Origin: an uncultured Oscillospiraceae bacterium
GTDB taxonomy: Bacteria > Bacillota > Clostridia > Oscillospirales > Acutalibacteraceae
Direction of reading: 5' to 3'
Assembly (NCBI GenBank): GCA_900543395.1
Contig: UQQT01000009.1
Location: forward strand, 3,614-67,613
Length of the DNA: 64,000 nucleotides
Under the pieces are notes generated by a model, which was given only the letters and a program-made list of their open reading frames with translations, searched no databases and was not told the origin of the DNA. A program made the translations under genes and the position numbers. Within the stretch, counting starts at the first letter, position 1; each line of letters starts with the position of its first letter. Below, one piece after another: positions 59,146 through 64,000 of this stretch.

Positions 59146-59709
59146 ATGAAAAAAACAACATTATCTTTTAAGAAAAAAATGCTTTTATGTATTTGTTCGT
59201 TATTTGTCATAGCTGTAGTTGTATTTGGAGTTTTGCCTAAGATTGAATTTAAACTAAACTTTCAGTACGTATGTACAATCCCGAAGGGTGAAAATGAAAA
59301 TCTTGACCCTTATGATAATGTATGGGCTGCAATAAACGATGAGAAAAATGAATCGTGGTATAAAGATTTCATGCCTGAAAAAGTAGATTATATAATGGAT
59401 TATATGGAACAAAACAATCTAAATCCCGATACATCAAAATACACGTATATTGTAGTGTATCAATATGATCTTGATTCATTATATTTCAGTTTCAGCCGTA
59501 TGACAAATGCATATACTCAATTTATCGGGCGGGCGTTTCTCTCGAATTACGAAGAGGGAAAGACTACTATATATCGTATCAGAAAAATGAATCTTGATTC
59601 TACATTTAAGGGATTGTTTGATGATACGTTTATATACGATGATGCACAAAACGATTATATTTGTCATAGAACATATGGGAGCATCAAACCCGTTTTACCG
59701 GAGTTTTAA
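59146..59709 (+). CDS. Membrane-anchored island protein, paralogue A
   Basis: This 187-residue protein has a basic N-terminus, one membrane helix (MLLCICSLFVIAVVVFGVL) and an external domain containing IEFKLNFQYVCTIP, LNPDTSKYTYIVVYQYDLDSLYFSFSRM, AYTQFIGRAFLSNYEEGKTTIYRIRKMNLDSTFKG. The same blocks recur at 61635 and 62430. I take the ATG at 59146, with AAAGGAG upstream, over a TTG two codons earlier. It is probably an immunity or accessory protein of the toxin island; no known family is recognised. Confidence 0.65.
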   Translation: MKKTTLSFKKKMLLCICSLFVIAVVVFGVLPKIEFKLNFQYVCTIPKGENENLDPYDNVWAAINDEKNESWYKDFMPEKVDYIMDYMEQNNLNPDTSKYTYIVVYQYDLDSLYFSFSRMTNAYTQFIGRAFLSNYEEGKTTIYRIRKMNLDSTFKGLFDDTFIYDDAQNDYICHRTYGSIKPVLPEF

Positions 59710-59769
59710 AATTTCATTTGTTTTAAAAGCATAATATAGAATTATTCATTTAAGAAGGAGAAATACAGA

Positions 59770-60687
59770 ATGAAACGAATATTAGTATTTATTACTGTTA
59801 TTGTTGTTATTGCTGCAAGTTTTTCTATTTATATTTTTAAGAATATAAAAAAAACTTACACTCCATATCAAATTGAATATTCAGATGACTCTGTTTTAAA
59901 ATCTGACGGGTTCCCTCATGTTTATCACAATTTGTTTGGTGATTATTATGTTTCAAATAACGGTGACAGTAGATTTTGCCAATCAATCAGTATAAGACAC
60001 TTTAACGGTATATCTTATAAAGAAGAATATATAACCAATCTTAATTGTTATTTTGAGAGGTATGCATTTGATCCAACCGGATATATTGCGTATTATTGTT
60101 ATGTATCTGAAAAAACAAAGGATTCTGATGATTTAGACAGTAATGAAGAAGCCGGTATATTGTATGAAAATAAATATATATTGTCAGACCAATATGCGGG
60201 GTTATATGATTGCAAAAGAAAAGAAGAAATTCGTTTCGATTCGTTTGACGAATTAATTGAGTTTGCGGATAGTAATTCAATTAATTTAGGCGATTATTAT
60301 TCAATTACTCCGTATGGTTTGATATCATATAAAGATATTGCTATAAATAATGGCTGGAGTGTTGTGCCAAAATCGGAAAATGGAAAAGTGTTATATAAAA
60401 AACATGAAATTTTTGCAGGAAATATTAAGAAATATAATTTGACGGATGACATTCTTTTTGTTGAATTGGAAATATGTAAAAATACAACTCCTTTTCAAGG
60501 AGCAAATAATCCTGAAAAATGTAAATATATTTCTACAAAAAATTTCATTGATTTAACTAATGGAAAAACTGTTTTTATTAAAATTGACACTAATTCAAAT
60601 GAGGTTACATTTTACAAGACAAAAAAACTTATGTTTTCGGACAATTCAGAAATGGATATAAAACTGAAAAAACCGGAAAAAACATGA
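59770..60687 (+). CDS. Membrane-anchored island protein (305 aa)
   Basis: This protein has an N-terminal membrane helix (ILVFITVIVVIAASFSIYIF) and a large external domain rich in Tyr, Asn and Asp, with strands such as ISIRHFNGISYKEEYI and GLYDCKRKEEIRFDSFDELIEFADS. Its base composition is very AT-rich compared with the housekeeping genes. AAGGAG precedes the ATG. It is not clearly paralogous to its neighbours apart from topology. An immunity-type role is inferred from context only. Confidence 0.6.
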   Translation: MKRILVFITVIVVIAASFSIYIFKNIKKTYTPYQIEYSDDSVLKSDGFPHVYHNLFGDYYVSNNGDSRFCQSISIRHFNGISYKEEYITNLNCYFERYAFDPTGYIAYYCYVSEKTKDSDDLDSNEEAGILYENKYILSDQYAGLYDCKRKEEIRFDSFDELIEFADSNSINLGDYYSITPYGLISYKDIAINNGWSVVPKSENGKVLYKKHEIFAGNIKKYNLTDDILFVELEICKNTTPFQGANNPEKCKYISTKNFIDLTNGKTVFIKIDTNSNEVTFYKTKKLMFSDNSEMDIKLKKPEKT

Positions 60688-60724
60688 TATGTTTTTTTAA
60701 TCTCTGACTTTATATCAACGCAGT

Positions 60725-60739
60725 ATCAGATTCCCGTAG
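60725..60739 (+). repeat. Leader element 4, right half only
   Basis: TCAGATTCCCGTAGA, preceded by ATCAACGCAGTA, matches the right arm of the inverted-repeat family; no proper left arm is seen. Confidence 0.5.
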
Positions 60740-60766
60740 ATTGTTGCTTATAAGGGTGATATATTT

Positions 60767-61396
60767 ATGAAAAATCTAAAAAAAGTATACATAGCGATTC
60801 TATCTGTCTTTTTTATACTCTTTTTGGTATTAAATATTTTTTCATTTATCCCGTACAAAGAATTAAAAAACGACAGCTATTCATTTGAAGAACTGTTTCC
60901 GAATTACAGTGATGTTATTTTTGCCGGAGCCGAAAACGAAACGTTAAAAAATGAACTTGAAAACTCAACATTTCATCCGGTAAAAAAAGATGTTTTTAAA
61001 AAAGTTACGGATGATATTTCTGTTGACGCTGTTCAGCTGAGCGTGATATGCACGAATAAAGATTTTCAATTTATATTCGGTCATATTGTGAATTACCACG
61101 GCGATTATTATTTGCTGTTTACCGCAAAAACCAAATTCCGCGGAGTTCACTGCATGTTCCTAATAGAATCGGGTAATAAAGAAGCTGATAATTACGCAGG
61201 CGTTTTTACCGGAAATGGATATATATTCGGAATGTATCCGACTGTAAGCTTACCTATCAGTTTCGGGAATTTTTTAGATTGTGTTTTAAAATATAACGTT
61301 AAACGTAACTTATTGCTTTTATTACTTGTTGTTAGTGTAACGGTAATATATTTTGTCATTTCGAAAAAAGACCGAAGAAACTGCAAATCGGCTTAA
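60767..61396 (+). CDS. Island protein with two membrane helices (209 aa)
   Basis: The N-terminal helix (VYIAILSVFFILFLVLNIF) and a C-terminal helix (NLLLLLLVVSVTVIYFVI) with a basic tail enclose an external domain of about 140 residues (SFEELFPNYSDVIFAGAENE..., FHPVKKDVF..., YYLLFTAKTKFRGVHCMFLIE). The loop topology differs from the neighbouring single-helix proteins. It follows half-element 4. Function unknown; context suggests an immunity or surface role. Confidence 0.6.
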   Translation: MKNLKKVYIAILSVFFILFLVLNIFSFIPYKELKNDSYSFEELFPNYSDVIFAGAENETLKNELENSTFHPVKKDVFKKVTDDISVDAVQLSVICTNKDFQFIFGHIVNYHGDYYLLFTAKTKFRGVHCMFLIESGNKEADNYAGVFTGNGYIFGMYPTVSLPISFGNFLDCVLKYNVKRNLLLLLLVVSVTVIYFVISKKDRRNCKSA

Positions 61397-61471
61397 AGAG
61401 ATGATAAAATAACCTGTGCATTCATCACACGCGGATGTATGTGAAAACTTTTTAACGCACGTTTTCTCCCG

Positions 61472-61538
61472 GTCTGCGGGAATCTGCCTTTTAAAAAATT
61501 TCAACTCTATATTAACGCATTATCAGATTCCCGCAGGC
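61472..61538 (+). repeat. Leader inverted-repeat element 5
   Basis: GTCTGCGGGAATCTG (61472-61486) and CAGATTCCCGCAGGC (61524-61538) pair over 14 of 15 bases. ATTAACGCATTAT precedes the right arm and GAAAGTAAAAA follows. Confidence 0.75.
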
Positions 61539-61634
61539 GAAAGTAAAAACAGTTTATATAACTTATTTTGTGTAAATTGACTGTATGTTATGGAAATTGT
61601 TTGCAGATGATTATTATTCCGGAAAGGACAGAGA

Positions 61635-62159
61635 ATGAAAAAAATACTGAAACCTTCTGTAAGAAAAATATATATTTTGTTTTCCGTTTTGTTTTTAATA
61701 CTCTTTTTCAGGGCTGCCGTTTTGCCTAAATTTGAATTTACACTAAATCCTCAATATATGTGCACAATTCCGCCGATTGACGATTATAGTTTTGACCCCT
61801 ATGTGACTTACTGGGCAACGATAAAGGATGATAAATACGAATCTTGGTATGGCAAATACGGTTCAAAATTGATACTGGATTACATGGAACAGAATGGTTT
61901 GAATCCCGATACGTCTAAGTATACATATATCGTCGTTTATCAATATGATCTTGATTCCATGACCTACAGCTTCGGTCGGATGAATTACGCATATACTCAG
62001 TTTGTCGGACGCGCTTATTTATCAAATTATGAAGAGGGCAAGACAAATATTTACCGTATCAGAAAAATGAATCTTGATTCGACGTTTAAGGGGATATATG
62101 TCGACTCCGTTATTGACGGAGAATCTCAAACACGTTATGTCGGACAGAAAACGGACTGA
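61635..62159 (+). CDS. Membrane-anchored island protein, paralogue B
   Basis: This 174-residue protein is closely related to the one at 59146: a membrane helix (YILFSVLFLILFFRAAVL), FEFTLNPQYMCTIPP, LILDYMEQNGLNPDTSKYTYIVVYQYDLDSMTYSFGRMNYAYTQFVGRAYLSNYEEGKTNIYRIRKMNLDSTFKG. Divergence is concentrated between residues 45 and 80 and at the C-terminus, the parts most likely to determine specificity. GGAAAGGA precedes the ATG. Confidence 0.65.
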   Translation: MKKILKPSVRKIYILFSVLFLILFFRAAVLPKFEFTLNPQYMCTIPPIDDYSFDPYVTYWATIKDDKYESWYGKYGSKLILDYMEQNGLNPDTSKYTYIVVYQYDLDSMTYSFGRMNYAYTQFVGRAYLSNYEEGKTNIYRIRKMNLDSTFKGIYVDSVIDGESQTRYVGQKTD

Positions 62160-62279
62160 TTATTTGTCTCAGGCGGATGAATGTCGGTGCCGTTTAGAGA
62201 AATTTCGAAATAATTGATTTATAAACTATCGAATTCTTCTATCGGTGAGGGGATTTTTTCTGACGCGCATCCTCTCATT

Positions 62280-62345
62280 GTCTGCGGGAATCCTTTATTC
62301 GGGTAGGACTCCTAAAAAATATTAACGCTTCGGATTCCCGCAGAC
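62280..62345 (+). repeat. Leader inverted-repeat element 6
   Basis: GTCTGCGGGAATCC and GGATTCCCGCAGAC form perfect 14-base arms 38 bases apart. TGACGCGCATCCTCTC precedes, and GAGGGGAT upstream can pair with its ATCCTCTC. Confidence 0.8.
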
Positions 62346-62429
62346 TGTTTTCAAAAGATTTGAATTTCTGACTTGCAAATATTAAAAAAGTTATGATTAT
62401 ACCAACTTGGTGCGAAAGGAAAAAATGAT

Positions 62430-62933
62430 ATGAAAAAAAAGTTACTTCGAATTATTATCATCCTGTCGGCAGTTGTCGTTGTATGCGTTTGCGCCGTAAA
62501 AATTCTTACAAAAATTGAGTTCAAGCTCTCACCCGAGTATGTGTGTTCAATATCCGATGAATTTGGTGATGAGTCTCTTGTTGCAAGACCGCAGTGGTTT
62601 ACAATTAAGGATGAAAAATATGATTCATGGGCATATTATTGGGGAGATGAATATTCAGAAATCGAACAATATTTAAAGGAAAATGTACAGGATTTCGACA
62701 CTTCAAAATATACATATATTGCAGTAAATGAACATCATCTTGATTCTCTGTCATACTGCTTCGGACGTATGAATCATGCGTATACTCAGTTTGTCGGCAA
62801 GGTGAATCTTACAGACTTTGAAGACGGCAAAATCAATATTTACCGTGTTAAGAAAATGAATATTGATTCGGCTAAGGTTTACGGTACCGCTTACACTTAT
62901 ATTGACGGCAGTCCGTTGACGCAGACATTTTGA
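62430..62933 (+). CDS. Membrane-anchored island protein, paralogue C
   Basis: This 167-residue protein is the most divergent of the three paralogues. It has a membrane helix (IIIILSAVVVVCVCAVKIL), IEFKLSPEYVCSIS, FDTSKYTYIAVNEHHLDSLSYCFGRMNHAYTQFVGKVNLTDFEDGKINIYRVKKMNIDSA. GAAAGGA lies upstream. The next gene starts 19 bases after its stop. Confidence 0.65.
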   Translation: MKKKLLRIIIILSAVVVVCVCAVKILTKIEFKLSPEYVCSISDEFGDESLVARPQWFTIKDEKYDSWAYYWGDEYSEIEQYLKENVQDFDTSKYTYIAVNEHHLDSLSYCFGRMNHAYTQFVGKVNLTDFEDGKINIYRVKKMNIDSAKVYGTAYTYIDGSPLTQTF

Positions 62934-62951
62934 TAAAAGACCGGAGACAGG

Positions 62952-63434
62952 ATGATTATGTCTAAAACATTAATTAATTTGAATTATGATTATCTGATTC
63001 AAAACGAATACGACGTTATTGATTACGCTATGAAACACAGTGATACATTTTCAGTCTGTGTTATAAAGAAAAAACCGTATTCAGCTCGTCCGCCTGTTTT
63101 TGATTTCAGTGAGTACATTGTTCCGTATGCCGTGGATTACATATTTGAAAAATCAAGCCGCCCCGTCAAGTTTCTCGGAGGAAATGACCCGATGATTATC
63201 TGTAAAGTTGACAGGAACAGCAGAAGGTCGCTTCATGAATTGCTCGGCTGGTTTGACCCCATAGAAAAGGGTATGCCCACGGATATCTGTTTTTACAGAA
63301 GAGGACGCGTTTGGTTCGCCACGATTTCGCATGAAAGAATGGCACAGATTTATGAACCGACGGATGAGGATGTTAAATTCTTTAAAGATTGCGGTACGCC
63401 GTTGATTTTTAATGAGACAATAAAGAAGCGTTAA
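62952..63434 (+). CDS. Cytosolic protein of unknown function at the end of the island (160 aa)
   Basis: This soluble protein without signal or membrane segment begins MIMSKTLINLNYDYLI and contains PVFDFSEYIVPYAVDYIF and SRRSLHELLGWFDPIEKGMPTDICFYRRGRVWFATISHERM. GGAG lies five bases before the ATG at 62952; the ATG at 62958 is an alternative. It may be an intracellular immunity protein, since it shares a message with paralogue C, but no family is recognised. Confidence 0.6.
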   Translation: MIMSKTLINLNYDYLIQNEYDVIDYAMKHSDTFSVCVIKKKPYSARPPVFDFSEYIVPYAVDYIFEKSSRPVKFLGGNDPMIICKVDRNSRRSLHELLGWFDPIEKGMPTDICFYRRGRVWFATISHERMAQIYEPTDEDVKFFKDCGTPLIFNETIKKR

Positions 63435-63508
63435 CCGATAAATTTAACTTATAATGAGTGTATTTAATTCGTCGCAGCGGAAAATTTTAATAAATAACAA
63501 AATAACAG

Positions 63509-63537
63509 TTGACAAATTAACTGACTTTTGATAGAAT
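63509..63537 (+). promoter_or_regulatory. Sigma-A promoter upstream of the structured repeats
   Basis: TTGACA (63509-63514), a 17-base spacer and TAGAAT (63532-63537), 56 bases before the first repeat. Confidence 0.75.
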
Positions 63538-63592
63538 GTTTTAGCGGTATTGATACGGAGCCTTTTCCGTTTGATATCCGAATTGAATATAC

Positions 63593-64000
63593 AGAGACGT
63601 ATCGAATCGGTCATAATGGGACTGACTCGAAATCTCCCTCGGCAAACGGAAGTAAAATTTCCGAAAAGCCTTTAACCGTGCGGGTTTCGGGCATTCGCCC
63701 GCCGCAGGTACACCGTGAGTTCTAACAGGAATTCTAATACAACCGAATACTTGCGTTAATCTCGGTTTCCCGAGTTAACATATATGGAGACGTATCGAAG
63801 TGGTCATAACGGACATGACTCGAAAAATCTCCTTCGGCTAACGGAAGCCCATCTTCCGAAAAGCCTTTAACCGTGCGGGTTTCGGGCATTCGCCCGTCGC
63901 AGGCACACCGTGAGTTCTAACAGGAATTCTAATACAACCGAATATTTGCGTTAATCTCGGTTTTCCGAGTTAACATACATGGAGAGGTATCGAAGTGGTC
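63593..64000 (+). repeat. Tandem ~194-bp repeat beginning with a tRNA-Ser 5' half
   Basis: Copies start at 63593, 63786 and 63981 (the last is cut). Each opens with a tRNA-Ser-like 5' half, such as GGAGACGTATCGAAGTGGTC followed by ATAACGG and a CTCGAAA anticodon-type loop. The 3' half does not complete a tRNA. Conserved hairpins follow: CGGAAG/CTTCCG, CGGGC-ATTC-GCCCG inside GTGC/GCAC, GAGTTC/GAATTC, and GTTAA-CTCGG/CCGAG-TTAAC at the unit boundary. The third copy begins GGAGAGGTATCG and may be an intact tRNA-Ser continuing past the window. Confidence 0.7.

Larger units (their letters stand above)
63435..64000. other. Gene-free terminal region with promoter and tRNA-Ser-derived repeats
   Basis: No coding region is supported here. 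A consensus promoter is followed by two full copies and the start of a third copy of a structured tandem repeat. Confidence 0.7.

Noticed and set aside
63786..63980. Functional tRNA-Ser at the second repeat copy
   Set aside because: The anticodon stem 3' side, T arm and acceptor 3' strand are missing, so it cannot fold as a complete tRNA.
63786..63980. Group I intron interrupting a tRNA-Ser anticodon loop
   Set aside because: The unit is only about 194 bp, has no group I core elements that I can see, and the 3' tRNA half does not reappear.

Overview
The window reads as a chromosome segment of an anaerobic, low-to-mid-GC Clostridia, probably a gut Oscillospirales-type lineage. Supporting signs are Shine-Dalgarno starts throughout, consensus TTGACA-N17-TATAAT promoters, Firmicutes-style leaders (an L10 leader, a SAM-clan riboswitch, a LexA box of the GAAC-N4-GTTC type), lipoproteins, ferredoxin-type redox genes and glycogen storage enzymes. 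The taxonomic placement is inference. No phage or transposase genes are visible.

Layout. 1-3087: end of a methionine ABC transporter (metN fragment, metI), an AhpD-like protein, a mycofactocin-type short-chain dehydrogenase and tcdA, all on +. 3232-5648 (-): a nucleotide-sugar epimerase and an M28 peptidase. 5743-8848 (-): a NitT/TauT-type ABC transporter led by its own Crp/Fnr regulator, with a perfect palindrome touching the -10 box. 8947-20625: YhhN, a lipoprotein, HAD hydrolase, topoisomerase III, a YgjP peptidase with a probably leaderless mRNA, MutT, a SecB-like chaperone, an MBL hydrolase, a LexA-controlled YolD/Y-family polymerase pair, IspD and a glycosyltransferase. 20694-24506 (-): two large surface proteins. 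24729-29048: glycogen phosphorylase and a GH13 maltodextrin enzyme. 29199-32968: rpmG-secE-nusG-rplK-rplA-rplJ-rplL with several RNA leaders.

32969-40351: a complete type II-A CRISPR-Cas locus (divergent tracrRNA, cas9-cas1-cas2-csn2, 15 repeats and 14 spacers) directly after rplL, where rpoB would often be found. All Cas9 and Cas1 catalytic residues I can place are intact. 40440-40955: a compact SAM-clan riboswitch without a P4 hairpin, with a terminator/antiterminator switch, in front of a 99-residue protein of unknown function. 41032-47023: a YcxB-like protein, a EutH-family transporter operonic with a GH20 hexosaminidase and a Gfo/Idh/MocA oxidoreductase, and a ferredoxin/Crp-Fnr divergent pair. 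47206-51199: a secreted papain-family protease, ComFC and a decayed beta-helix pseudogene.

51442-63434 is the most unusual part. An ECF sigma factor and its putative anti-sigma are followed by a secreted protein, a 1384-residue YD/RHS-repeat protein with an AT-rich C-terminal tip carrying a Cys/His/Asn papain- or C39-like triad, and a run of small N-terminally anchored proteins, three of them paralogues. A shared promoter-like motif (TGTAAGAAA-N13/14-GACTATAT) lies before the anti-sigma gene, the RHS gene and the first paralogue. A family of inverted-repeat leader elements (five complete copies and one half copy) recurs in the gaps. The reading I favour is a sigma-controlled polymorphic toxin/immunity island with its own structured leader RNA family.

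63509-64000: a consensus promoter followed by a roughly 194-bp tandem repeat that begins with the 5' half of a tRNA-Ser and continues with conserved hairpins; the third copy is cut by the window edge.
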